Shown piece after piece: positions 23,180 through 30,589 of a DNA stretch of 32,760 bases. Source of the stretch: Clostridia bacterium (GTDB lineage: Bacteria > Bacillota > Clostridia > Christensenellales > Aristaeellaceae); contig JAGBDE010000002.1 in assembly GCA_017937655.1 (NCBI GenBank), positions 1-32,760 of the forward strand, in the 5' to 3' direction. A program made the position numbers and the translations under genes. The notes beneath the pieces were generated by a model. That model was not told where the DNA came from. It was given only the letters and a program-made list of their open reading frames with translations, and did not search any database. Position 1 is the stretch's first letter. Each line of letters begins with the position of its first letter.

Positions 23180-23191
23180 AATCGTTTGCAA
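23180..23191 (-). promoter_or_regulatory. LacI/CcpA-type operator-like site B
   Basis: Minus-strand TTGCAAACGATT, differing from site A by one base, 165 bases away. Two such sites could allow looping by a LacI-family tetramer or independent control. Confidence 0.4.
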
Positions 23192-23349
23192 AATTCCATA
23201 CAAAAAATGATTGTCCACTTTTCCGTGAAATCTTCCTTATATATTCACGCATTTCTCCAAACATTCCTATGCATTTTTGTCTCTCTCAATCCCTTATGCC
23301 ATATAGGTTTGTAACGCCTCTTAAATATTTCTGCCAGCCAGTTTTTCTA

Positions 23350-23379
23350 TTGCTTTCTGGCCTTGCTTCATAGTATAAT
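23350..23379 (+). promoter_or_regulatory. Promoter of the dehydratase operon
   Basis: TTGCTT, 18 bases, perfect TATAAT, about 78 bases before the dehydratase ATG. An operator-like palindrome begins 13 bases after the -10. Confidence 0.7.
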
Positions 23380-23391
23380 CATTTTACAGAG

Positions 23392-23405
23392 CGAAAACGT
23401 TTACG
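23392..23405 (+). promoter_or_regulatory. LacI-family operator-like palindrome at +5 to +18
   Basis: CGAAAACGTTTACG is palindromic at 12 of 14 positions around a central CG, the hallmark of LacI/GalR-type operators. It lies just after the predicted transcription start, a position where a bound repressor would block initiation. Confidence 0.55.
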
Positions 23406-23456
23406 AAAAAATTTCAAACCATTTTCGAATGATTTCTTGAAAGCGAGGAATGACTT

Positions 23457-24812
23457 ATGGATGAACTCAGAGGAAATTTCAACCGGCTGTCCAATCCCAG
23501 CGACCTTCGCATCACCGACATCCGTTTCACGGACGTAGTGGGCGCTCCCATGCACTGCACCCTAATGAAGATCTACACCAATCAGGGACTGGTGGGCCTG
23601 GGCGAGGTTCGCGACGGCGCAAACCGCGTCTACGCCGAAATGCTCAAGAGCCGTCTCATCGGCGAAAACCCCTGCGACGTGGAGCGCCTGTTCCGCCGCA
23701 TCAAGCAGTTTGGCTACCATGCCCGCCAGGGCGGCGGCGTCTGCGGCGTGGAGCTGGCCCTGTGGGATCTGGCCGGCAAGGCCTACGGCGTGCCCGTCTA
23801 CCAGATGCTGGGCGGCAAGTATCGTGATAAAATCCGCGTTTACTGCGACACCGACGTTGACGGCAAGCACACCGGCACCGACATGGGCAACGCCCTGAAG
23901 GCCCGCATGGAAATGGGTTTCACCTTCCTGAAGATGGATCTTGGCCTGGGCGAGCTTTTCGGTGAACCCGGCACCATCTGCGCGCCCCTGGGCCTGGTGG
24001 AGGAGATGAACTCTTCCTGGGAAAAGATGCGTATCGCCAAGACCCCCGAAGAAAAGCGCTACTGGCGCAACCGCAACTACGATCTCTACAACGTGCCCCA
24101 TCCCTTCACCGGCATCCACGTGACGGAAAAAGGCTTTGACATGCTGGAGAAATACGTCAGCGACGTCCGCGACGTTATCGGCTATGAGATCCCCCTGGCC
24201 ATCGACCACTTTGGTCACATCGGCGTGGAGGACTGCATCAAGCTGTGCCGCCGCATCGAAAAATACAACATCGCCTGGGCCGAGGACATGATCCCCTGGC
24301 AGTACACCCAGCAGTACCTCCGCCTGAGCCAGTCCACCACCGTGCCGATCTGCACCGGCGAGGACATCTACCTGGCCGAGGGCTTTGAACCCCTGCTGGA
24401 AAGCCGCGCCCTCAGCGTGATCCACCCGGACATCCTCACCAGCGGCGGCATCCTGGAAAACAAAAAGATCGGCGATCTGGCCCAACGCCATGGCGTGGCC
24501 ATGGCCGTCCATATGGCCGAGAGCCCCGTATCCGCCATGGCTTGCGTCCATTCCGTGGCCGCCACGGAGAACTTCTTCGTGCTGGAAAACCACTCCGTGG
24601 ATATTCCCTGGTGGGACGATATGGTCATCGGCGGCCCCAGCAAGAAGCTGGTTGAGAACGGCTTCATCACCGTGTCCGACAAGCCCGGCCTGGGCATTGA
24701 CGACTACAACGACGAGGTCATCAAGGAGCATCTCCATCCCGAGTATCCCACCCTTTGGGAGGAAACCAGCCGCTGGGATAACGTCTATTCTCACGACCGC
24801 CTCTGGAGCTGA
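23457..24812 (+). CDS. Enolase-superfamily sugar-acid dehydratase (MR/MLE family)
   Basis: Predicted to dehydrate an aldonate or uronate-type acid to a 2-keto-3-deoxy acid. N-terminal capping domain (1-125) with the usual GGGVCGVELALWDLAGKA; barrel with Lys159-x-Asp161 in FLKMDLG, metal ligands Asp250 (AIDHFGH), Glu276 (AWAED) and Glu302 (TGED), and a His352 base paired with Asp325. Length is 451. The span between the Lys strand and Asp250 is about 90 residues, where many relatives have about 30, which resembles mannonate dehydratase layout, but the subgroup cannot be fixed by eye. GAGGA precedes the ATG. First gene of the operon with two SDRs and an RraA-like protein. Confidence 0.9.
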   Translation: MDELRGNFNRLSNPSDLRITDIRFTDVVGAPMHCTLMKIYTNQGLVGLGEVRDGANRVYAEMLKSRLIGENPCDVERLFRRIKQFGYHARQGGGVCGVELALWDLAGKAYGVPVYQMLGGKYRDKIRVYCDTDVDGKHTGTDMGNALKARMEMGFTFLKMDLGLGELFGEPGTICAPLGLVEEMNSSWEKMRIAKTPEEKRYWRNRNYDLYNVPHPFTGIHVTEKGFDMLEKYVSDVRDVIGYEIPLAIDHFGHIGVEDCIKLCRRIEKYNIAWAEDMIPWQYTQQYLRLSQSTTVPICTGEDIYLAEGFEPLLESRALSVIHPDILTSGGILENKKIGDLAQRHGVAMAVHMAESPVSAMACVHSVAATENFFVLENHSVDIPWWDDMVIGGPSKKLVENGFITVSDKPGLGIDDYNDEVIKEHLHPEYPTLWEETSRWDNVYSHDRLWS

Positions 24813-24832
24813 TCTGACAAGGAGCGTTCCTT

Positions 24833-25546
24833 ATGGAAAAGAAAACTGTCATCATTACCGACCTGCGCTCCCGGGAAGCCCGGGACGCGCAGGCCTATCT
24901 GGAGGGGCTTGGCTACCGGGTTGTGGCCGTGCCGGAAACCGTCCCGCTCTGGGACGAAAACGCCCTCTCCTCCTTTGCTGAGCCTTACAGGAACCAGCTC
25001 TGCGGCGTGCTCCACCCTGCCCCGCCCCGGATCCTCGGCGGTATTGACACCGTCACGGAAGAAGACTGGCTTAAGGCCCGGGAAGAAGGCCCTATTGCCG
25101 CTTTTGCTGTGGCGAAGGTATTTTGCGGCATCATGCGGGACAACCGGGAGGGAAGCATGATCTTTCTGAACTCTATCCACGCAGAAAAGCCTGTGGGCAA
25201 GGGCTTCCTTTACAGCATGGGCTGCGGCGCGGTGCAGATGCTGGCCCGGGAGATCAACCTGGACTACGGCACGGACAATGTGAACGTGTTCTTTGTCCAG
25301 CGCGGCATCACGGAGGACGACCTGTCCAGCCGCAGCGACGTTTCTTCCCTTTACTGCGGCGTGGATATGCGCTATCCCCTGCGCAAAATGCCCGATCAGG
25401 GAAATCTTAACGGCTTGCTGGCCTTCCTGCTGACGCCTGCCGCCCAGCCCCTGAGCGGCTCCGACCTGCGTGCAGACGGCGGCATGACCATGTTCTATAC
25501 CCATCGCCATAAAGTGGAAGGGAGGGCCTACTATGGATCGACCTGA
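24833..25546 (+). CDS. Degenerate SDR-fold protein
   Basis: Recognisably short-chain dehydrogenase-like in its second half (LNSIHAEKPVGKGFLYSMGCGAVQMLAREINLDYG), but it lacks the Gly-rich TGxxxGxG nucleotide loop (ITDLRSREARDAQ instead). The catalytic YxxxK reads Tyr127-SMG-Cys131, so the Lys is Cys. Ser114 and Tyr127 remain. The C-terminal LSGSDLRADGGMT is intact. Length 237, AAGGAG 8 bases upstream, and no frameshift: it looks maintained, not decayed. The next gene, overlapping by 14 bases, is an intact SDR of related sequence, so this may be a non-catalytic partner subunit or an enzyme with altered chemistry. Confidence 0.82.
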   Translation: MEKKTVIITDLRSREARDAQAYLEGLGYRVVAVPETVPLWDENALSSFAEPYRNQLCGVLHPAPPRILGGIDTVTEEDWLKAREEGPIAAFAVAKVFCGIMRDNREGSMIFLNSIHAEKPVGKGFLYSMGCGAVQMLAREINLDYGTDNVNVFFVQRGITEDDLSSRSDVSSLYCGVDMRYPLRKMPDQGNLNGLLAFLLTPAAQPLSGSDLRADGGMTMFYTHRHKVEGRAYYGST

Positions 25547-26297
25547 AAACAGAGTGGCGCTGGTCACCGGCAGCGGCAAGGGCGTAGGCGCAGGCGTGGT
25601 GCGGGTGCTGGCCAAAAACGGCGTGAAGTGCTGCATCAACTGCAACTCCAATCCGCAGATGGCAGAAAAGACCCTGCAAGCCATCCAGGAGGCAGGCGGC
25701 GAAGCCTTTATCTACCAGGCCGATATCACCGACGACGCCCAGCTGACCGCCATGGTGGAGGCCATCGTCCAGCGATATGGACGACTGGACATCCTGGTGA
25801 ACAACGCCGCCATGCAGCCCAACCGCTTCATTGACGAATACGACGCCGATTCCCTGCGCAGGCTCTGGGAGATCAACATCGGCGGATACTATCGCTCCGT
25901 GGTGAAATGCCTGCCTTATTTGCGCAAAAGCGACAGGCCCCGCATCATCAACATCAGCAGCATTCACGGCAAGCGGCCCACCGGCTTTGACGCTGGCTAC
26001 GCTATGACCAAAGGCGCCATCCGCATGTTTACCCGGGAACTGGCCCTGGAGCTGCTGCCCGATGGCATTCCCGTCAACGCTATCGACCTGGGCGGCTGCC
26101 GGATCGAGTTCAAGACCGGCAATCAGCCCTTCACCTCCCACTCCCCGCTGGATGTGCAGAACCCTGACATGAAAGCCCGTCCCAGGCTGATTGTTCCTGA
26201 TGAAGTGGGCGAACTGGTATGGTATCTGTGCAGCCCTGCCGGCGAGGCTCTCAACGGCGACGGCATCCGGGTTGACCGGGGCGCAGCCATGACCTGA
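25533..26297 (+). CDS. SDR family NAD(P)-dependent oxidoreductase
   Basis: Classical short-chain dehydrogenase of 254 residues. Nucleotide loop TGSGKGVG at 12-19, NNAA at 90-93, catalytic Ser143, Tyr156 and Lys160 (GYAMTKGA), and the usual C-terminal LNGDGIRVDRG. Probably oxidises a sugar, sugar acid or keto-deoxy acid; the neighbouring lactonase, dehydratase and aldolase-like genes point to sugar-acid breakdown. GGGAGGG lies 6 bases before the ATG, and the start overlaps the degenerate SDR gene, so the two proteins are probably made in step. Confidence 0.93.
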   Translation: MDRPENRVALVTGSGKGVGAGVVRVLAKNGVKCCINCNSNPQMAEKTLQAIQEAGGEAFIYQADITDDAQLTAMVEAIVQRYGRLDILVNNAAMQPNRFIDEYDADSLRRLWEINIGGYYRSVVKCLPYLRKSDRPRIINISSIHGKRPTGFDAGYAMTKGAIRMFTRELALELLPDGIPVNAIDLGGCRIEFKTGNQPFTSHSPLDVQNPDMKARPRLIVPDEVGELVWYLCSPAGEALNGDGIRVDRGAAMT

Positions 26298-26319
26298 TAT
26301 TACACAAAGGAGAATCATT

Positions 26320-27231
26320 ATGTCTTTTTTCAATGATCGCGATACCATCATCAAGCTGACCCCCGAATGGACCGGCGAACGCCTGCCTGACGGTCGCCCC
26401 ATGGTCAGCCAGGACATCCTGCGCCGCATGCGCAAAATTACCTTTGAGGAAGCCTGGGGCCCCCTGTGGAACATGGGCTACCGTTACAACTGGGAAACCA
26501 ATTTCCGCATGAGCCACGGTTCCGACGTACTGGTGGGCCGTGCCGTCACCGCCGTGATGGTTCCCAAACGCCCCGACCTGGACAAGGCGCTGATGGACAT
26601 CGGCCAGAAGGAAGAAGGCCACAAGGGCTTCTTCAACCAGTGGGTCATCGACAACCTGGTAGAAGACGACGTTGTGGTGGTTGACCTTTACGACAAGATC
26701 TTCGAGGGCACCTACGTGGGCGGCAACCTGTCCACTGCCATCAAGACCCGCACCAAGAACGGCGGCGCGGTCATCTGGGGCGGCGTGCGGGATCTGCAGC
26801 AGATTGTCAAGATCGACGGACTGCAGATCTACTACCGCGGCGTGGATCCCACCGGCATCGGCAACTGCTCCATGACCGGCTACAACACCCCCTGCCGCAT
26901 CGGCCAGGCCATCTGCATGCCCGGCGACGTGGTGCTGGGCACCCTCAGCGGCGTCATCTTCATCCCCGCCCAGCATGCAGAGCATGTGGTGGTAAACGCC
27001 GAAAAATCCCATGTGCGCGATATTTTCGGCTTCGACCGCCTGGCCAGCAAGACCTACACCACCGCCCAGATCGACACCCAGTGGACGGTGGCCATGTACG
27101 AGGATTTCCTCCACTGGTTCGCCACCGATCCCCGGGCCGAGGAATACCGTCACCTTACCTGGGACAAGGAACTGGAAGAAGCCCGGGAAAAAGAAGCTGA
27201 TGCTTCTGCCCGCAACCAGGTCCGTCTGTAA
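26320..27231 (+). CDS. RraA-family protein, probable class II keto-acid aldolase
   Basis: Member of the RraA / 4-hydroxy-4-methyl-2-oxoglutarate aldolase family. The fold core shows VGGNLSTAIKTRTKNGGAVI followed by GGVRDL, whose Arg-Asp are the substrate and metal residues of catalytic members. The C-terminal GDVVLGTLSGVIFIPAQHAE is also typical. With 303 residues it is longer than the usual 160-230 because of N- and C-terminal additions. Some family members cleave 2-keto-3-deoxy-type acids to pyruvate, which suits the last position in this operon. GGAG lies 7 bases before the ATG. The substrate is inferred from context only. Confidence 0.88.
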   Translation: MSFFNDRDTIIKLTPEWTGERLPDGRPMVSQDILRRMRKITFEEAWGPLWNMGYRYNWETNFRMSHGSDVLVGRAVTAVMVPKRPDLDKALMDIGQKEEGHKGFFNQWVIDNLVEDDVVVVDLYDKIFEGTYVGGNLSTAIKTRTKNGGAVIWGGVRDLQQIVKIDGLQIYYRGVDPTGIGNCSMTGYNTPCRIGQAICMPGDVVLGTLSGVIFIPAQHAEHVVVNAEKSHVRDIFGFDRLASKTYTTAQIDTQWTVAMYEDFLHWFATDPRAEEYRHLTWDKELEEAREKEADASARNQVRL

Positions 27232-27245
27232 TTCTTCCTATATAA

Positions 27246-27284
27246 AAGCGGCTGTAGTCCATTACGGATTGCAGTCGCTTTTTT
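27246..27284. terminator. Terminator at the convergent junction
   Basis: Fifteen-pair stem including wobble pairs (27246-27260 and 27266-27280), 5-base loop, T6 on the plus strand and TTTTA on the minus strand. It can end both the dehydratase operon and the exporter/YaiI operon. A weaker second hairpin with a T6 tail follows at 27307-27338. Confidence 0.88.
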
Positions 27285-27337
27285 CGGGCTGGAAATCTGC
27301 CGCAGACCAGAGGGATGACGTCCCCTGTGGGCTTTTT

Positions 27338-27808
27338 TCAGCAACCATGCTCCTCCAGCTCTTTTTCTGTTTTTTGAAGCAATTCCACAAATGCTCTCCG
27401 GAAGCGTTCATCATCCTCTTTGGTACGCTTTGCCGGCCCCTTCAGGTGATGCTTTGCCTTGCTCATCCGCGCCTTCTTGGCCATGTGGCGCTCCATCAGC
27501 AGCCGGTCGATATTGTCCTGGGTATACAGCCTGCCGCTCTGGTGGATGCCGTAGGCCCCTTTGCCCAGGGCCATGGCCGCCACGCCGTAATCCTGGGTGA
27601 CCACCACATCGCCCCGCTGACAAAGATTCACCAGCGCAAAGTCCACCGCATCCGCCCCCGCGCCGATGACCCGCACCTCACTGTAGTCGGAGGTCAAAAC
27701 ATGGTTGGTATCGCAGAGCAGAATCACCGGCAGGGCAAAATCGGCCGCCACTTCCTCCACAATGCGTACCACAGGGCAGGCGTCCGCATCCACCAGAATT
27801 TTGGGCAT
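27338..27808 (-). CDS. YaiI/YqxD (DUF188) family protein
   Basis: Predicted PIN-like/toprim-like small protein of unknown role, 156 residues. The N-terminal KILVDADACPV (Asp7, Asp9, Cys11), the central GADAVDFALVNLCQRGDVVVTQDYG and IHQSGRLYTQDNID are the family signature; the C-terminal 50 residues are basic and charged. AAAGGAGAG precedes the ATG. It begins 13 bases after the ABC-2 permease stop, so it is probably the last gene of the exporter operon. Confidence 0.93.
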   Translation of the reverse strand: MPKILVDADACPVVRIVEEVAADFALPVILLCDTNHVLTSDYSEVRVIGAGADAVDFALVNLCQRGDVVVTQDYGVAAMALGKGAYGIHQSGRLYTQDNIDRLLMERHMAKKARMSKAKHHLKGPAKRTKEDDERFRRAFVELLQKTEKELEEHGC

Positions 27809-27821
27809 GGGGTCTCTCCTT

Positions 27822-28598
27822 TCAGGAACCGGTGGACTGATATTTTCTCAGTCCGAAGCGGAAAAACAGATAGCAGGGGATCAAAAACAGCATACCCAGC
27901 ACCGGCAGGAAAATCAACCCTTGATTTTGACTGCGGCCGGTCAGGTACAGAAGTGGATAATATTGGAACAGGGCCACCGGAATGACGTAAGTCAGGAATT
28001 TCAGCACGCCTTCGCCGTAAATGGACAAGGGATATCGGCCAAATTCACGGCTTCCGTCGGTGAAGATGTTCATGAATTCCAGGCCCTCAATGGTGAAAAA
28101 ACTGATGCCTGCATACAAAACGAACAGCGCGGTGAACACGCCCAGTCCCCCAACAAACATCAGCGTCAGGGTGAGGATCTTGTCCCCCGTCCAGACGATG
28201 CCGCTGGTGGGAATGGCGTAGGCCAGCACCAGAATGGCCTGGGCAAATCGGCCCATACGGGAAAACTCAACGTTGGCGGTCAGCACCTGAAAGATGACCC
28301 CTCGGGGTCTGACCAAAATCCTGTCCAGCTCCCCGGAGCGGATCAAGGCGGGGAAACGGTCGAAGCCTCTTGCAAAGCACTCCGTGGCAGAAAACGCCAG
28401 CAGCATCAGCGCAAAACAGAGGAGCACCTCGGAAAAGGTGAAGCCGTCCACACTCTGGATCCGGTCAAACATGAACCACATGCCCAGAAAGGTGGTGAAA
28501 GAAACCAGAAACTGCCCCACTACCATCATGAAAAACGAGGCCTTGTACTGCATCTGGGACTTGAGCAGCATGGAAAGATATCGAAAATACAGCTTCAT
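27822..28598 (-). CDS. ABC-2 type permease (second subunit)
   Basis: Six-helix permease of 258 residues from the ABC-2 group formerly called DUF990. It begins MKLYFRYLSMLLKSQMQYKA and has the amphipathic stretch RSGELDRILVRPRGVIFQVL shared by the family. The start is set by a GGGGGA ribosome site; an ATG-like start further upstream lies inside the previous gene. It begins 4 bases after the stop of the first permease. Together they would form the membrane channel of an exporter; the cargo is unknown. Confidence 0.9.
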   Translation of the reverse strand: MKLYFRYLSMLLKSQMQYKASFFMMVVGQFLVSFTTFLGMWFMFDRIQSVDGFTFSEVLLCFALMLLAFSATECFARGFDRFPALIRSGELDRILVRPRGVIFQVLTANVEFSRMGRFAQAILVLAYAIPTSGIVWTGDKILTLTLMFVGGLGVFTALFVLYAGISFFTIEGLEFMNIFTDGSREFGRYPLSIYGEGVLKFLTYVIPVALFQYYPLLYLTGRSQNQGLIFLPVLGMLFLIPCYLFFRFGLRKYQSTGS

Positions 28599-28602
28599 GT
28601 TC

Positions 28603-29406
28603 TCATCCCCCCTGCACCACAACTTTTTTCAGCGCCCGGTTCATCCAGCCCTTGCCCATCAGCACCAGGGCGATGACCCAGAACAGCTGCATAACCATGC
28701 CGCCAAGGGCGTCGCCTGCTGCAAAATGGCCCACGTAAATCAGGTACGGCGTATTTTGCATGGACGCGAAGGGCAGCGCGTACATCACCGGCCTGAGCCA
28801 GTCCGGGAAGAAGGGGATGGGCAGGACGCCGCCGGCCAGGAATTCCAGAACGGAGGTGACCAGGATGCGCACCCCGTTGGGCGATATGGTGTAAAAGGCG
28901 CTGATGTAGACCAGCATGGAAAACGCCACCATCACCAGAAAGCCCAGCAGCATGGAGATGGGAAACAGCAATGCAGCTTCCAGGCTGGCCGGAAGCGTGA
29001 CGCCGTAAGGCGCAGGCAGCAGCGCCGCCACCAGCAAAATGGGCGCGCACCGGAGCACCACCCGGGACAGCCGGATGGCCATGTTTTTCACAAACCACAT
29101 GGAATACAGATCGCAGGGCCGACAAAGCTCGTAGGCAATGGAGCCGCTGGTGATGTGGTCAAAAATTTCATTATCGTAGAACCAAACCATGAACATGGCC
29201 AAAAAAGCCTGCTGCATCCAAATGTAGCTGGACAGCTGGGAAAACTCCATGGGAAAAGCGCTCTGGCCGCTCTGGTAAAAAGCGCGGTACATCAGAATGC
29301 TCATGCCGCCCCAGGCAAACTGGGTGGCGATCCCTGCCCAGGCCGCGGCCCGGTATTGGAGCCCCGCTAAAAAGCGGATCCGAAAAAAAGACAAATACTT
29401 TCTCAT
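28603..29406 (-). CDS. ABC-2 type permease (first subunit)
   Basis: Six-helix permease of 267 residues, same ABC-2 group. It starts MRKYLSFFRIRFLAGLQYRAAAW; SGSIAYELCRPCDLYSMWF is the counterpart of the RILVRP stretch in its partner. The start codon overlaps the ATPase stop as ATGA, so translation is coupled. An N-terminal amphipathic helix ahead of the first membrane span is expected in this family and visible here. Confidence 0.9.
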   Translation of the reverse strand: MRKYLSFFRIRFLAGLQYRAAAWAGIATQFAWGGMSILMYRAFYQSGQSAFPMEFSQLSSYIWMQQAFLAMFMVWFYDNEIFDHITSGSIAYELCRPCDLYSMWFVKNMAIRLSRVVLRCAPILLVAALLPAPYGVTLPASLEAALLFPISMLLGFLVMVAFSMLVYISAFYTISPNGVRILVTSVLEFLAGGVLPIPFFPDWLRPVMYALPFASMQNTPYLIYVGHFAAGDALGGMVMQLFWVIALVLMGKGWMNRALKKVVVQGG

Positions 29407-30377
29407 AGCGCAAATTCCTTGTACAGCGACACAACAAGGTCATCGATGTTTTCCCCGGCGACGGAAATATCCTTCACCTCAGCGGCAGCAGAAATGTGGG
29501 CGATGGCGTCGGAAATGGACAGCTTTTCCGTATCCAGCACGATCTCCGCGTGGCCGTCCAGGTCTTTTTTCACCTGCATCTCCGGAAGGAGGGGCAGCCT
29601 CTCCCCCACATAATCCACCGTCAGGGTGCGATGGGTTGACTTGCGGCTTTTCAGCTGCTCCAGGGAGCCGTCCAGCAAAATTTTTCCCTTGCCGATGAGC
29701 AAAATCCGCTCGGTCAGGGCTTCAATGTCCTGCATGTCATGGGTGGTGAGGATGACGGTGGTGCCCTTTTCCCGGTTGATGGTTTTCACAAAATCCCGCA
29801 CAGCGATTTTGGACACCGCATCCAAGCCGATGGTGGGCTCGTCCAGGAACAGAATTCTGGGGTCGTGGAGCAGGGAAGCGGCAATTTCGCAGCGCATCCG
29901 CTGGCCCAGGGACAGCTGCCGGGCGGGGGTTTTCACGATCTCGCCGATGTCCAACAGTTCCGTCAGATCCTCCAGATTTTTCCGATATTTCTCCTCCGGC
30001 ACCCGGTAGATGTCGCGAATCAGCTCAAAGCTGTCGATGACGGGAACATCCCACCACAGCTGAGACCGCTGGCCAAACACCACGCCAATTTCCTGCACGT
30101 GGGCAGCCCGCTCCTTCCAGGGCACCCGGCCGTTGATGAGGCATTCGCCGCTGTCCGGGGTCAAAACGCCGCTCATGATTTTGATGGTGCTGCTTTTGCC
30201 GGCGCCGTTTGGGCCGATGTAGCCGATCATTTCCCCGTCATTGATTTTGAAGGAAACGTCCTGCAGCGCATGAATTTCCGTGTATTCCTTCCGAAACAGG
30301 GCTTTGGCCGCCGCCTTCAACCCGGCATTCCGCTTGGCCACCCGGAATGTTTTTCTGATGTTTTTCAGCTCGATCAT
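29403..30377 (-). CDS. ABC exporter ATP-binding protein
   Basis: Cytosolic ATPase of 324 residues. Walker A GPNGAGKSS (55-63), Q-loop near VVFGQRSQLWWD, signature LSLGQ, Walker B ILFLDEPTIGLD, switch His in TTHD. After the core there is a regulatory tail of about 90 residues (from about 230), as in drug- and lipid-exporter ATPases. ATG is preferred because AGGTG lies just upstream; a GTG 9 bases earlier is possible. It is the first structural gene behind a leader peptide and a terminator, so its expression is probably controlled by attenuation. Partners are the two ABC-2 permeases downstream. Confidence 0.95.
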   Translation of the reverse strand: MIELKNIRKTFRVAKRNAGLKAAAKALFRKEYTEIHALQDVSFKINDGEMIGYIGPNGAGKSSTIKIMSGVLTPDSGECLINGRVPWKERAAHVQEIGVVFGQRSQLWWDVPVIDSFELIRDIYRVPEEKYRKNLEDLTELLDIGEIVKTPARQLSLGQRMRCEIAASLLHDPRILFLDEPTIGLDAVSKIAVRDFVKTINREKGTTVILTTHDMQDIEALTERILLIGKGKILLDGSLEQLKSRKSTHRTLTVDYVGERLPLLPEMQVKKDLDGHAEIVLDTEKLSISDAIAHISAAAEVKDISVAGENIDDLVVSLYKEFAL

Positions 30378-30408
30378 TTTCTCCACCTCACTTCTTTTTT
30401 CTTAGAAC

Positions 30409-30444
30409 AAAAAAACGACGCAAGCAAAAGCCTGCGCCGCCGTT
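30409..30444 (-). terminator. Intrinsic terminator (attenuator) in the exporter leader
   Basis: Stem of 7 + 5 pairs with a 3-base bulge (arms 30430-30444 and 30414-30425), TTTT loop, then seven T on the minus strand. It lies after the leader peptide and 32 bases before the ATPase start, with its own promoter upstream, so it would stop most transcripts before the structural genes unless prevented. Confidence 0.75.
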
Positions 30445-30459
30445 TCATCCGTTGTGAAA

Positions 30460-30513
30460 TCAGCAAAAAGTAGCGAAGCTTTCGCGATTTAGGCAAATAC
30501 GGTTCCAATTCAT
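30460..30513 (-). CDS. Leader peptide of the ABC exporter operon
   Basis: Seventeen codons, MNWNRICLNRESFATFC, ended by TGA. AGGAGGGAG, one of the best ribosome sites in the window, precedes the start by 8 bases; a GTG directly before the ATG could serve instead. It sits between a perfect TTGACA promoter and an intrinsic terminator, all ahead of the exporter ATPase. The codons are not enriched in one amino acid (3 Asn, 2 Arg, 2 Cys, 2 Phe), so a drug- or peptide-sensing ribosome stall is more likely than amino-acid attenuation. A small hairpin (30473-30485) lies within the coding part. Not assignable to a known leader family by eye. Confidence 0.65.
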   Translation of the reverse strand: MNWNRICLNRESFATFC

Positions 30514-30547
30514 CACGAAAACTCCCTCCTTCAAAAAATGCTCGACC

Positions 30548-30576
30548 ATCATAGCATCAGAACTTTTCCTTGTCAA
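30548..30576 (-). promoter_or_regulatory. Promoter of the exporter leader
   Basis: Minus-strand perfect TTGACA, exactly 17 bases, TATGAT. The transcript would start near 30541, 11 bases before the leader's ribosome site. Confidence 0.8.
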
Positions 30577-30589
30577 GAAAAAATTTCAT

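Larger units (their letters stand above)
22728..23456. other. AT-rich divergent control region
   Basis: About 730 bases without a credible gene between the minus-strand importer operon and the plus-strand dehydratase operon. It contains one strong promoter for each direction, a 5' leader with two hairpins on the importer side, and three operator-like sites. Its base composition is much more AT-rich than the flanking genes. Nothing else could be identified in 23030-23340. Confidence 0.75.
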
